From: Hedera helix | Lineage: Eukaryota > Streptophyta > Magnoliopsida > Apiales > Araliaceae | DNA length: 64,000 nucleotides | Assembly: GCA_947179155.2 (NCBI GenBank) | Contig: OX359264.1 | Span: forward strand, 46,430,202 to 46,494,201 | Direction: 5' to 3' | In this document: in pieces, positions 1 through 12,048 of the stretch | Position numbering within the stretch: position 1 is the stretch's first letter | Layout: each line of letters opens with the position of its first letter | Notes under the pieces: model-generated | Database searches by the model: none | The model's input: the letters and a program-made list of their open reading frames with translations, nothing else | Told to the model about the DNA's origin: nothing | Program-made: the position numbers and the translations under genes

Positions 1-985
1 CGACGAAAGTAGATGACAAGTAGTAGATGCCGTTGAGAAGTCGGAGGAATCATTGGTGGATAGGCCGCTTGATGGACCCACAAGGTAGGGATCAACAATC
101 GAGGATGTTTCTGGCAACCATAACGGAAATGGATGACAAGTAGTAGATGTCGCCGAGAAGCTGGAGGAATCAATGGTGGATAGGCCACTTGATGGACTTG
201 GACAAGTAAGGTAGGGATCGATGACCGAGGATGTTTTCGACGACCACTACTGAAGTGGATAATAAATAGTAGATGCCATGAAGAAGCCGGAAGAAACAGT
301 GGTGGATAGGTCGCTTGATGTACTTGGACAAGTAAGGTAGGGATTGACGACCGAGGATGTTTTCGGCAACCACGACAGAAGTGGATGATAAGTAGTAGAT
401 GTAGCTGAGAAGCCGGAGGAATCAGTGGCGGATAGGCCACTTGATGGACTTGGATAGGCAAGGTGGGGATCGACGACCGAGGTTGTTTCCGACGACCATG
501 ACCGAAGTGGATGATAAGTAGTAGATGTTGTGGAGTAGTCGAAGAAATTAGTGGCGGAGATGCCGCTTGATGGACTTGGACAAGTAAGTTAGGGATCTAC
601 GAACGAGGATGTTTTCGGCGACCTCAACGTAAGTGGATGATAAGTAGTAGATGCCGCGGAAAAGCCTGAGGAATCAGTGGCGAAGACACCACTTGATGGA
701 CTTGGACAGGTAAGGTAGGGATCGACGTCCGAAGATGTTTTTGCCAACCAAGACAGAAGTGGATGACAAGTAGTAGATGTCGCTGAGAAGCCGGAGGAAT
801 CAGTTGCGGAGACGTCGTTGACGATTAATGGACTTGGACATGTAAGGTGGGATCGGCGACCGATGATGTTCCTGATAACCACGACGGAAGTGGTTGATAA
901 GTAGATGCTGTAGAGGAGTCGGAGGAATCAGTGGAAGCGGCGGTTGATGGACTTGGACAGGTAAAGTAGTGTGCAACTGTGGCGG
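1..985. repeat. 126-bp minisatellite, about 8 copies
   Basis: The word TAGTAGATG recurs at about 21, 141, 267, 393, 519, 645 and 771, and a degenerate copy lies near 900. The spacing is 120 and then a steady 126 bp. Each unit also carries GACTTGGACAAGTAAGGTAGG and GAAGCCGGAGGAATCAGTGG-like words with point differences. The left end is cut by the window edge. Confidence 0.9.
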
Positions 986-1028
986 TACGGGAGGAAAGCG
1001 CTAGAAGAAATAAAACAATATAGATCAT
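1..1028 (-). pseudogene. Decayed secreted protein made of 42-residue tandem repeats
   Basis: Read on the minus strand from an ATG at 1028, the sequence starts with a hydrophobic signal-peptide-like segment (MIYIVLFLLALSS). It then runs into Ser/Thr/Pro-rich repeats sharing the core PYLTCPSPSSG, then TDSSGFSATSTTYHPL. About eight units of 126 bp (42 codons) are present and continue to the window edge. The multiple-of-three period and the better preservation of one minus frame suggest former coding. Lesions are visible: a one-base deletion near 846-850 breaks the frame after the first unit, Tyr becomes a stop near 590, and there is another stop near 253. I do not recognise the family. A signal peptide followed by identical units resembles multi-copy peptide precursors or cell-wall repeat proteins, but that is inference. 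It could also be a minisatellite with no product. Confidence 0.45.
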
Positions 1029-1765
1029 AGCAGTTTTCTAATTTTGATTTTGAATTTTCCCTTTTGGTGGAAAAGAGGCAAAAATATAACAATTTATAGT
1101 TGCTAAAAAAATAAATTTTATTTTATAATATATTATTATTAATATATCATTACATATTAAATAAAACATACTTAAAATGCTTATATTTTATAATAAAAAA
1201 AGGATAATTACAAAATTTAAATAAATTCATTAAACTTAATTTTATATCCTTAACTTTTTTATCATGTTGGTCAAAAAAAAAAAATCAAACTCAATTTTTT
1301 TTTTCTTACAGTTAAAAAATCACAAACACAGAATTTCTAAAGAAAATTACAACTTTTCTTATCTTTTTTTAGTTTTAAAAACTCACAAAACAATATTTGA
1401 GCTTTTTGAAAAAAATAAATTGGATACATGACTCGTACTACAACTTATAAATTGACCAAACTAATTTATAATTATTTTGTAATGTTTAAGTGTTTGTGTA
1501 TAACTTTATAAGTTTTAAAAAATAAAATTTTTAACTTTTTAAAAATTAACTTATAAATCATTTAAAATAAATAAATTTAACCAAATATAAAAACTCTTTT
1601 ATTATTATTTTAATAATTTTTACATCTTATTTTACCGAAACACAATTACAATTTATTTTAACTAAATTTCTACCTTATAAATCAAAATAATACTACACAT
1701 TTTTATTTATACAATTAAAATGACTTATAAATCATTTAAAATTATAATAAGCCATCCTGAACAGT
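1029..1765. repeat. AT-rich spacer with MITE-like sequence
   Basis: 1029-1430 is AT-rich and I see no gene in it. From about 1490 to 1760 there are dispersed copies of CTTATAAATCATTTAAAAT and ACTTATAAGTTTTAAAA in both orientations, bounded on the right by GCCATCCTGAACAG. The same vocabulary occurs at 15715-16230, so this looks like an old copy of a dispersed terminal-inverted-repeat family. I did not find a target-site duplication. Confidence 0.4.
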
Positions 1766-2089
1766 ATCCCTCCATTTTATTTAAATAAAAAAATAGATCA
1801 GATGACTAGTACGAGTTCAAGACTGAGAAACAGAAGATTTAATGAATTAAATCCAAAAATATAAGTTAATAACAAAGTGGTTGCAACAAAATAGTAAAAT
1901 CATGAAATTGATGGCGTGATTGGGGAAATAACCAAAGAAAGACGAAGAAGGCGCTCAGAAACTCATATAGAGAGAATGGATTAGAGGGTTTGTCCTCATT
2001 AATTTAATCAGATTAACGAGATTATTTCATAACTCATCACTGCGCCTTCTCTATCCCAATCTTTCTATTTTTCACACACAAATCACAGA

Positions 2090-2091
<2 letters not shown>

Positions 2092-2125
<34 letters not shown>

Positions 2126-2140
2126 CATACATATATATAC
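2092..2140. repeat. (AT)n / (ATAC)n microsatellite
   Basis: About 14 uninterrupted AT dinucleotides, then ACATACATACATATATATAC. Confidence 0.95.
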
Positions 2141-2215
2141 AAATATTCGCATGTGTATATGCCGGGGATTTTGATGAAATTGAAAGCAAGAGAGAACTCA
2201 AGAACCAGCCGTCGT

Positions 2216-2250
2216 GGCTAGGGTTTGGCTTCGTTTGCCTATATTTATAG
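2216..2250 (-). promoter_or_regulatory. Minus-strand promoter-like block (TATA box plus telo-box)
   Basis: On the minus strand CTATAAATATAG (plus 2239-2250) is followed about 20 bases downstream by AAACCCTAGCC (plus 2216-2226). This is the TATA/telo-box arrangement common at plant core promoters. The sequence that follows on the minus strand is CT-rich, like a 5' leader. The nearest minus-strand reading frame is the decayed repeat protein starting at 1028, so this may be its old promoter with a leader intron. That link is inference. Confidence 0.35.
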
Positions 2251-3104
2251 GGGAGGAGAATTGATAGAGCTGGCGCTTAATTACGAGATTACCCTTCTTC
2301 TGTCCCAATGACCAAAAGGTTCAAAATCTAGAAAGGGTGTGTTTGGCATCTAATTTTTTTGTACTTTCCTCTAAATTTGGCAGTTTTAGACCAATTGCAT
2401 GTGCAGCTAATTCTAGCTTCATTTCCTTAAAAAAAATCTGTCAAAGAGTTTCAAACATTGAAAAAAGAAATACTTAATGTCTTTTATCCCTCTTTTATAT
2501 CTGTCCTTCAATTTTTTTAATACATATTTAATAAAAACTAATATTATATTTATCAACACTTTTAGTGACATAATTGATTACTACTAATTTTGTTATGGTA
2601 CTAATTATTTATTATAATTTTTATTTTATCATTAAATCTAATATGTGTGACGTTAATTGTGTATTAGAAAAATTAAAAAATACGTGTGATGGAGGGGATC
2701 CTACCCCTTCATTGGATTAGGATTCCCAATTTCTCTTAATACATGTTAAGCATTACAAATGTTGACGCCTGGTTTTGTCCGAACGGCCAAATATTCATCC
2801 TAACAACAAATATATAATATTTAGAGATACAATAAAATTTATCATGAACAATTAGTGACACGATAAAATACGTTATAAATAATTGTGTTGCTAAAATCGT
2901 CTTTAAAAGTAATAAATGTGTCACTAAATATGTATAAAAAAAATTGGAGAACAGATATAATGGAGGAGGCCTTAATACCCGAAAATTACTTTACCCAAAC
3001 ACACTTATAGGACAAAAATTCAAATATTATAAAAAATCAGAATGGAAGTTAAAAATAAAAGGTTAAAAAATTCAAGCATGCTCCGCGACACATCTTTCTT
3101 TATA
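2251..3104. other. Non-coding AT-rich spacer
   Basis: No coding region, RNA gene or clear repeat boundary is seen. Short open frames here are AT-rich noise. Confidence 0.5.
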
Positions 3105-3285
3105 TAAAGCTTGAAACCGAATAACTGAATAAACCGACCGATTTAACCGAAACCGAATAAACCGATAACCGATTACGATGTAAAAATTTGGGCGGTTTTG
3201 GTTTTTAATTTTTTATAACCGACTTAAATGGTTTGGTTATTTTTTTCCCCAAAAAACCGACCAAACCGACCGTGTGCACCCCGAG
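3105..3285. repeat. CCGAACCGA-rich MITE-like remnant
   Basis: The segment is dense in ACCGAATAACC, AACCGACC and complementary GGTTTGGTTATT words. It ends in ACCGTGTGCACCCCGAG, the style of the terminal inverted repeats of plant hAT-type MITEs such as the clearer copy at 34832-35183. The left terminus is not recognisable, so it is probably truncated or diverged. Confidence 0.4.
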
Positions 3286-3937
3286 CCTCGAGTTCTTCTC
3301 TTTTTCTATTCAAGGGTTTGTAGTTGATTTGCAATGGAGGACAAACAAACAGGAAGTTTCTTAAACAAGAATCATGTCCAGAGAAAAATCTCAAGTTCAA
3401 GCCTGAAACTTCATGCATGAACATGTTAATTTGCCATAATCCCAAGAAAGAAACTGAGCGTTGTGCCTAATTAATCTTGCTATGATCGACTCAACTTACA
3501 TTTGAATACATACTTTAATTAAACTAATAAAGTTAGTTTGCTTGTTAATCTTAGATGATTTAGTTAGATATATTTTTAACCTAAAAATATTTTTTCAAAT
3601 GCATGTAAAAAAAATGGTCTTCTTGATTTTCTGGAAAATGAAACAACTAGCTTCTTATTCCTGTAAGGTGGCTGCCAATTGTGTGCCAAGAAATTCAGCC
3701 AAAAGCAAGCTCAAAATCCTTCTTTCCCCCACAGGCTTACTTGAAACCAACTTAGGACATTCATTTCAAGAAATCAACCAACAATCCATTGACTTTTATT
3801 TGGGGTGGCCATATAATTATAAGGCAACACCCCTATTATGTTGTAAACCAACTTTACTTAGTTTGCTTACAAACCATAATTTAATCAAATTACATTTCTG
3901 CGACATTATCGAGACGAAAATTTTGTAACAATTGCAC
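3286..3937. other. 5' flank of the pectinesterase pseudogene
   Basis: AT-rich flank with no convincing TATA box at the expected distance. Open frames here (for example 3542-3928) show no family signature. Confidence 0.4.
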
Positions 3938-5712
3938 ATGGGGATTGCATTCTTAAAGCTTGGTGTTTCTATTATTCCATTACTAGAAATTTTACTGTTT
4001 TTTCCATTCATGGCTGCATCAATCTCAGAGGCTAAGGACTTGTCAACTGCAATTCTCACAAGGGTTGATCACTCTGGACATGGAGAATATTATAGAAAGA
4101 TACAAGTTGCAATTGATGCGGTTCCATCTAATAACTCAGAACTTCTTTACATTTGGGTTAAGCCCGGAGCATATTGGTTCTCTCGTCTGTTCATAAACTG
4201 TGCACAACATTTTTATACATGCGGCTATAATTCTTTTTTCTCGAGTATTTCTCTAAACAATTTTTCATAATGTTCTTGAACTTTATTTTTTTTAGCCCTT
4301 TTTCCTTTTTGTGTGCAATGATAAAGCCATGTGATGTTTAAGCAGATAAAAGATTGTTGTGCCTGCTGATAAACCTTTCATAACTTTGAGTGGCACAGAA
4401 GCCTCAAACACCATTATAACATGGAGTGACAGTGGAGAGGTTTTTGATTCTCCAACACTATCTGTATTAGCATCTGATTTTGTTGGAATATATCACACAG
4501 ATCAGGTATATGGTTTTCCTAATAATGACCAGTTTGTTCACTTATAAGTAATTACATAGTGTCTTGCTATATACGATCACAAATTTCTGTTGATATTAAA
4601 TACTGATGTAGGTAGAGATACATGGGATATGAGATAAAAAATGGATCCTCTATTTTATCGCTTACAGTTCCAAATTAGTTACAATCCACATTCGACATGA
4701 AATTATTAAACATAAAAATTATTTTCCTAATTACATGCACAGAATACTTTTGGGGTTCATGGTAAAGCTGTTGCACTAAGGGTATCGGGAGATAGAGCTG
4801 TGCTCTACAGTTGCAGGATTTTCTCTCTTCAGGATACACTGTTGGATGACCCTGGAAGACATTTTTACAAAAACTGTTATATCGAAGGAAGCGTCGATTT
4901 CATGTGGAAATGCTGCGTTCACTTTCAAAAGTTGAAGGGTTTAGGATAGATTTCACTTTAACATAATCAACAGTCAACCGTACTCAAGATCAGTACTTTC
5001 TTGAAACTTATTCTGGGATGTTCAAAAAAGAAAACTGGGCTCTCATTTATGGATATAAGAATTGTATGTTTATATGAATTGCCAAGTAAATTGATGTACT
5101 GACAAGCTAGACCTGAAGTACTTTTGTAGAGGTGTCACCTTCATTCACTGTCTGAAGGAAATGGAAGTGTTACTGCACAACATAAGGATTCACCATTAGA
5201 GAAGGCTTACATTTTTGGGCTGCAAGATTACTGGGGTTGGGACAGTACTACTTGGAAGGCCTTGGGGTACTTGTTCAAGGGTGGTTTTTGCTCTAACTTA
5301 CATGTCCACTGTAATATTGCCAGAAGGATGGAATGACTGGGGTGATCCAACCAAGCAGAGGTACTACCAAGGGTCTGAAAACCCAGCTAAATATTTTTGT
5401 TCTGCTAATGTATATATGTTCTTGTAACTTGAATTTATAATTTTTTCGAAATGTCCTTGTCTTGATTATCAATAGGATTTGTCATGGATTTTTTGTTTTG
5501 ACAGAACCGTATTCTATGGTGAATACAAGTGTTATGGACCTGGTGCCAATAGATCAAAGAGGGTTGAATGGTCACACAGCTTATCAAGGGATGCAGCTTC
5601 ACCTTTCCTGACCAAGAGCATGATCGGAGGTCGTGGGTGGCTTAGAACTTCCCCCATCCACTTTATAAAGAGGCCTGCTATCGCTACTGTTAGGGCTGAT
5701 GGAAGCAACTAA
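3938..5712 (+). pseudogene. Pectinesterase (pectin methylesterase) pseudogene, 5 exons
   Basis: Pectinesterases demethylate cell-wall homogalacturonan. Exons: 3938-4176 (signal-anchor-like N-terminus, then YRKIQVAIDAVP), 4346-4505 (PADKPFITLSG, SDFVG), 4743-4930 (NTFGVHGKAVALR, SLQDTL, GSVDF), 5130-5417 (SLSEGNGSVTAQ, LLGRPWGTCSRVV, PEGWNDWGD) and 5505-5712 (VFYGEYKCYGPGA, ending VRADGSN before TAA). The family's catalytic segments QDTL, the VDF block and LGRPW are recognisable, with no inhibitor-like pro-region, as in short family members. Introns have GT/AG borders. Lesions: in-frame stops at the start of exon 2 just before KIVVPADKP, a two-base loss in the VDF block near 4900, and a one-base loss near 5213 ahead of GCKITGVG. 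With three lesions it is almost surely not functional. The exon 1 and exon 4 donors are my best fit. Confidence 0.85.
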
Positions 5713-5972
5713 ACTAAAAACATTTCTGATTGTATTGTATTCAAAATTTGCTGACATTCATATAATTTCTATTTATAATGTGTAATTCAATACTAATGTT
5801 GTTGTTATACATTTCTCTGGAATTAGAACAAGTACATGCTTATACATTTCATGGTAAATTCTTGTACATACAACATTCAATTTTCTATACATGACTTTTG
5901 AATTTCTCTTTTTTGGCTTTGTGCATATACCCAAGTTTCAACTAAATTAAATTCATGAATTAAACATTATAC
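5713..5972. other. 3' flank of the pectinesterase pseudogene
   Basis: AT-rich, with no gene seen. A copia solo LTR inserted 261 bases past the stop codon. Confidence 0.5.
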
Positions 5973-5977
5973 TTTAT

Positions 5978-6777
5978 TGTTGACGTCCAATTTTGTACTC
6001 GACAAAACCACCAAAAGAGCAGGCCAAAAAGTACGCCAATACATGCTGGAAATATAAATTGTACTGTAAAGAAAGAACTCAAAATATAAGAACATAATAA
6101 TTTAACGTGGAAACTCAAATCGGAAAAAAACTATGGGGAAGAGATCTCCGAAATTCACTAGAATGATACTAAAAGTATTATAATATTCTCACAGAAAAAA
6201 TACCCAATGTGCACGGGTCGACGTATACCGATATATGTCGAAATATAATGATTTGTAACGAGATATGACAATGTTTCTTCATACACGTGGTGTATATGTC
6301 TACCCTTCGATATTTAGCGACGTGTATGAATGGTACTGGTGTGCCCACGTTGTATATCACTATAAATCTGTGTATATCAGTGTGTGTCGGAGTGTGGTCA
6401 AGATGGAATATTTGGGTTGAACTGTATCTTCTGGGTTTAGTGTTTGTGATGCATAATCTCTTTCTCCGAGTAATGTTCACTCTATTGATCCTGATGTGTG
6501 TCGGAGTGTGACCGAGATAGAGTATTCCGGTTCAATATTTGGTGTAATGGAGAAGATATATTCTCCTTCTTCTCTGTAATGTGTCATGTCCTTTTTTTTC
6601 TCTTCTCTAACATATAAAATGACCACCTCCGTCAATCTGACGTGTTTGCAAAAATATTTCTTGGTAATATCCCACCGCCCAAAATCTCATAAAGTAAAGC
6701 TGCCACTATCTCTCCACTTGCATGACTTTAAAAATATCTAAATGGCGAGTCATCACTTAAATATTTACACCCCAACA
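5978..6777 (-). mobile_element. Ty1/copia-type solo LTR, 800 bp
   Basis: It starts TGTTGACGTCC and ends ACCCCAACA, giving the TGTTG...CAACA terminal inverted repeat. It is flanked on both sides by the 5-bp duplication TTTAT (5973-5977 and 6778-6782). An internal ATTTAACGTGGAAACTC motif near 6100 is typical of plant copia LTRs seen on their reverse strand. No internal element sequence remains, so unequal recombination between two LTRs has left a solo copy. Confidence 0.85.
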
Positions 6778-6782
6778 TTTAT

Positions 6783-8444
6783 TACGGAAAGATGGTTCTG
6801 AATTCTGATGATAGTGGAACTAGCTAGTAATTTTAATAGAGATATCATGAAAGAACAGCTATTAATATGGGGGAAAAGAATCCTCTGAAAACCAAGCCCA
6901 TTAAGAGTTGAACAACCATGAACTTTTAAGCATGACAAACCCAAAAAAAGCTTAAAAGCCAAATCTCAGAATTCCTCATTTCAAATTATAGAATATACAG
7001 TGGACGATTAACATGTATTATCAAACACATTGCCTTTAGGAAAAACAATTACATTAATTTCCTTACTGTTTTCTTCTGCAATTCCTTGAATTCGTGACAT
7101 AAGATCATTCATCTTTACAAAAATCGTTAAAAACCCACCTGCAAAAAACCCTCAATTCTTGAGTTTTACGGAACGTACACAATTCAACTCTAATTATACA
7201 AAAATATCTATATACAAAGGGAAAGAAGTAAAACCCATACGTAGATTCAAGAGAAATGAAAATCTTGATTGGGCTTTGGTGATTCTGGGATTCGGATATT
7301 TGGGTAATGGATAAATCTTCAATTGAAGATCTGTACCAAAGTAGTGGAATGGATTTTAAAGTAAATAATACTGCATGAGAAACAGAGAAGAACTAATGAG
7401 AAAGCAATCAATTGAATCTTTAAATTCAGAAAAAATGAAAAATTAAACAAGAAAAGAAGGGAATTGAAGTGGAAAAGAGAAGAAGTACGGGTAACCTTGA
7501 AGAATTGGAGTACCCTTCAACTCTTTATCTCTGGAGAGATTGAAAGGTTAGGTGAGGAAGGGGGGTGAACAAAGGAGAGAGTGAGGGATCGAGCAGTAAA
7601 AAGGAAAGAGATGAACAGGGGAGGCGGTGGCTTCCGTTAGGATTTGGGGGTGTTGGGTTTTTGAAATTTCAAAACTTGCGACAAAAAGGGTTTAAAAGAG
7701 CCGTTATATTTGGAAAGTCCAGTTTGCCTATGGATACTGGACCCGACTCATCACTTTTAACTCATTTTTAGGCTATAAACTAGATACAATCCTTTTATTA
7801 ATTATAAATTTATATATGTAATTAATAAATTAAAATTAAAATATAATAAGAAGATGATAGATTGTTGTGGTATTTCAAATTTTGGTAGCATATGTTACCT
7901 AGACTTGAGTAATAAATGTATTATCAGATTATTTTAGATTTGTAGTTTTTGGGAATTATAAAATCTACGTATTAATGTGGGATTGGTTAAATACAAGTTT
8001 AGACTTGTATTGTGAGGAAGGTTACTATTATGTAAATTAAATTCAGTAGTTAATGTATTGCGAATAAATTAGAAAAATCGGATGCATTTTTGTTATTAAT
8101 ATGTTGATTAAAAAATATTAATTTATTCATTTTGTTTATTATAAATTTATATATGCAATTAATAAATTAAACTATAACAAAAAAGATGATATATATGTAA
8201 ATTGAAAATTTATAAAACAAATGTATAACAAAAGTAATTCATATAATTTTGTTCCATTTTATTCAATTACGTAATCCGTCAGTTTTGTCAAAATAATAAT
8301 TGGTACGTAGTCAGCAAAAAGATCATGTAAACAACACTTGATAGGTATATATTTTTTTCAGATGATATTTTTAAATTTTAAAAAATGATTGATTATACTA
8401 CTTATAAATAATTAAATATTAATTCTTTAATTACAACTTAATTG
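6783..8444. other. Unassigned spacer, leader-like in part
   Basis: 6783-7560 is of moderate complexity. 7440-7770 is purine-rich with a 68-codon frame (7565-7771, GTG start) that has no family signature. 7780-8444 is very AT-rich. I see no gene. Confidence 0.4.
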
Positions 8445-9003
8445 TTATATGTGACGCCCCCAAATCTGAGCCCACACAGCCCAAACTTGAGTCGTTAAAA
8501 GACTACAACAAAATTATTACAACAAAGCACAACGTACAACAATACAGTGTATAATAATACACAACTAAGTCTTCACTATTATTGCCACACTATTTTACAA
8601 CATGTGAAGACTACGACAGCTATTCCTCAGACTCTCACTCCATTCCCCGGCTAGACCCTGTTACGTTTTCATCTCCTGTAATGGAACAAAAGAAAGGGTG
8701 AGCTCAAATAGCCCAGTAAGAAATATCATGACTAAGATAATGACGAATAAATTATCATTAGCCTTCAACAGTTGAGTTCTTGATAGAATACAATAGACTA
8801 CAAGGTGTATATCAAAAACTGCAGTTAAATTCTTGAACAATGTTCAGATCAATAATAGCGGCGGAATGAGCAATCTATTAGAAGAATAATGCAGACTATA
8901 ATGTCCACGCGCTTCTCTTTTTCGTAAAAACATCATCAACTTTTATCATCTGAAATACCATTAGTCAAGATAATACAAATTCACAGTTCCTGATCATAAT
9001 CAT

Positions 9004-9345
9004 GCACATCAACAGTTCATCTATGCATTACGGGCCAAAGAGAACATTCAATATAGCACCAGCGGTCATGATTATACCAGATTCAGCATTTGGTCATAAT
9101 CATACCAAACAACAGTTCATCTATGCACTACGGGCCAAAGAGAACTTTCAATATAACAACAACGGTCATGATTATACCAGATTCAGCCTTTGGTAATAAT
9201 CATACCAATCAACAGTTCATCTTTGCACTACGGGCCAAAGATATTCAATAAAGCACCAACGGTCATGATTATACCAGATTCAGCCTTTGGTCATAATCAT
9301 ACCAACCAACAGTTCATCTTTGCACTACGGGCCAAAGAGAACATT
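9004..9345. repeat. ~85-bp tandem repeat inside the family A LTR
   Basis: Four copies of a unit containing CAACAGTTCATCTTTGCACT, ACGGGCCAAAG and GGTCATGATTATACCAG. The complete element has only two copies (about 41450-41580), so copy number varies between LTRs of one family. Confidence 0.85.
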
Positions 9346-9989
9346 CACCACGTGCCATAAAAGACACCGAACAGATGTATCGCCTTTAACCTAGTATATC
9401 GCCTTTAACCTATCATCTGTTCAACAATTATATCACATCTGTGCCCCCGGCCACAGATATTCACAACAGCTTGATTTTTGATGATTAATACAAATAACAG
9501 TGATACAAATAATGAACAGAAGAACAGGATAAACAATAAGTATCAGAAGTTTACTTTGTGCAGATTCAAATAATGTCCAAATTGCCAACATGATGTGGAG
9601 TGAAATTTAAAAATGATATTCAAGATCCACAGTTCAGAATAACGGTTACAGTTCAATAGAAAGGTTCACGTAAATAGGAAGGTTCAGTTGAAATAATGAA
9701 GTTCAACTATTATGGAACATATAATATTTTCAGGAATTATAGAAGCAATAGTTCCATAATAAGTTTCGATTTAGGAGTATGAAAGAAAATAATATCCCTT
9801 ACCGTAGCAGGTTTGATTAACAAAAGGTGAAGGAAATTAATATCCCTTACCATAGTAAGTTTGAATAATGGAAGATGAAAAAGATGGTATCCCTTATGAG
9901 TATAAAGGAAAATGATATCACTTACGAATATGGAATAAAAGTGTCATGTGATAATTCGTGTAGACAAATTATTTCCACACGAGACAAAT

Positions 9990-10560
9990 AAAAAGGGTTA
10001 TTCACCAACAGGCGATAATCCGCACCGTAAGGTTATTCCCATCAATTTGAATACGAATAGTTATTCACCAAACAGGCGATAATCCGCGCCGTAAGGTTAT
10101 TCCCATCAATTTGAATACGAAGAGTTATTCACCAAACAGGCGATAATCCGCACCGTAAGGTTATTCTCAAAGATTAATAAGGAATGAATACAAAAGGTTA
10201 TTCACCAACAGGCGGTAAACCGCGCCGTAAGGTTATTCCCACAATTTAATACATGGAAATAAATGGCACAAGAAAGAAACGATATTATTTTCGAGAATCA
10301 AAGAATGATAATCCCTTCAAGTAAGAAAGAAAATAATATCCATTTATGATGATGAAAAGAGTGATACCCCTTACCGTAGTAAGTTAGAATATGAAAGAAG
10401 ATAATATTCCTTACCACAGTAAATTTAAGAGTTTGAAATGAATGGTATTCCTTACAGTAGTAAGTTTAAGAGTATGAAAGAAAATGACATCCCTTACCGT
10501 AGTAAGTTTAAGAGTGTGAAAAGAATGATACCCCTTACCGTAGTAAGTTTAAATAATAGA
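9990..10560. repeat. Hairpin-bearing tandem repeats inside the family A LTR
   Basis: Four units of about 65 bp each carry GTTATTCACC, AACAGGCGATAATCCGC and CCGTAAGGTTATTC. One unit reads GGCGGTAAACCGC, a stem that also forms in the other family A copies. From 10370 to 10560 there is a second array of CCCTTACCGTAGTAAGTTT words. Confidence 0.85.
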
Positions 10561-11216
10561 AAATGAAAGAATATGATATTCCTTACCTTAACACGTGACT
10601 GGATATTGATTTAAATGAGATTGATCAACCTATATATTTTTAATATAAATTAGTAATTACCACGTATAAATTTCAAAGTGTATGATAACTCGTATATTAT
10701 GAACTATCAAAATTATATATATTTAACATAATTTTTGTAGTATAATATAACAACTTTAAAATAGTTTTTAAAATAATATTCCAAAATAAATCTTCTAAAG
10801 AAAGCTTTTAAAAATGAATCTTCTCAAAGAAGAGTCTTCTAAAGGAAGATTTGTGAATACCGTGAAAAATAGGAATTTATGAAATTACTACTCTTTAATA
10901 AAAGACTTACTTGAAAATTTTCTGCACTCCTTTTGGCTTTCAAACACTCAAAATAAGCTTACTATTCTCAGAGAAAACTCATAAAATTCTTATAGAAAAA
11001 TTTTATGTTTTAGGTGTGATTTTTCTATTCAGTTCAGCAAGCTATTTATAGGAGAAAATAAGTTACTATGCATGGTAGGTGAACAGAAAAAAATTCAGCA
11101 GAGGCAACGCGCAGCCCACGTTTTTTTTTTTTTTTCTTCTTTCTGCGCAAAATTTCTTCAATTTCAACTTCACCAACTCATGTGGGCCCCACCAATGGGT
11201 CCACATGTTTCTTACT

Positions 11217-11340
11217 ATTCACTTACTATTCACGTTACTATTCACGTCACTATTCACGTTACTATTCACGTCACTATTCACGTTATTATTTCAAATAGTA
11301 AAATTAATTATTTTATTTATTTATTTATTTATTTATTCTT
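11217..11340. repeat. 12-bp minisatellite plus (ATTT)n
   Basis: TATTCACGTTAC/TATTCACGTCAC is repeated about six times, then ATTT about six times. It lies in the solo LTR. Confidence 0.9.
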
Positions 11341-11399
11341 CCTGTGAGTCCAACATATAAAATAATGTTACCATAATAATGTAAGAAACACGTTACATA

Positions 11400-11720
11400 T
11401 TTTTATTAATTTAATAATATAAATTACAGTATATTTGCTACTGTGACAATTATTAGATTCAATAATTTTAAACTACAGTGCACCAACAATTATTGACTCG
11501 ATGATATGAAATACAGTGTAATGACAATTATTGAATCAATAATGCAAAATACTGTGTAGCAACAATAATTGAATTGATAATATAAAATATTATGCAGTGA
11601 CAATTATTGATGAAATGATGCGTAACAGTTACGGTGTCAATAATATGAGACACTGTGCAATACCGTGTGCTACTGTAGAATACCGTGTGCCACAATAAAA
11701 TACCATAAATTACCGTATGC
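11400..11720. repeat. ACAATTATTGA / TACTGTG array
   Basis: About five degenerate units of some 55-60 bp with ACAATTATTGA, TCAATAAT and ACTGTGT words. The same array occurs in both LTRs of the complete element (about 43215-43560 and 49952-50297). Confidence 0.75.
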
Positions 11721-12048
11721 TACTATTCTTTTATCACCGGTATTTTAACAGTTAACACCGTTGACTATTTTTATTTAAAAAGGTTAGTTCTGTCGTTTTC
11801 TATATCCGACAATTATTCCGTTGTGGGCTCCACCAATAATTAGTTATTTCGGCGCCGTCGTACGGCCCGAATATTCCCCGACAAAACGAATATTCCCCGA
11901 CAAAAAGAATATTGTCCGACAAAATAAAATTTACACATAACATCCTTAACTTTCAATTTTGTCAATTTAACCATTTACTGTTTCAGGAAAAATATATATG
12001 AAGAAAAATTAAATTTTGTATTTCATAAATTCGGGGTCTTACATTATA

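Larger units (their letters stand above)
8450..12043 (-). mobile_element. Ty3/gypsy family A solo LTR, 3594 bp
   Basis: It starts TGTGACGCCCCCAAATC and ends TTCGGGGTCTTACA, and is flanked by the perfect duplication TTATA (8445-8449 and 12044-12048). Termini and most of its length match the LTRs of the complete element at 40880-50608, so it is a solo LTR of that family. It is longer because it carries extra copies of internal repeats. A minus-strand TATA box is at 11042-11051 (CTATTTATAG on plus). Confidence 0.92.

Noticed and set aside
170..373. 67-codon minus frame in the minisatellite
   Set aside because: It is in a different frame from the leader-bearing repeat frame and is a by-product of the 126-bp periodicity.
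2216..2226. Interstitial telomere (AAACCCTAG)
   Set aside because: A single copy only; better explained as a telo-box of a promoter.
11072..11360. Two overlapping frames of about 92 codons
   Set aside because: They are translations of the 12-bp TATTCACGTTAC minisatellite and the ATTT tract.
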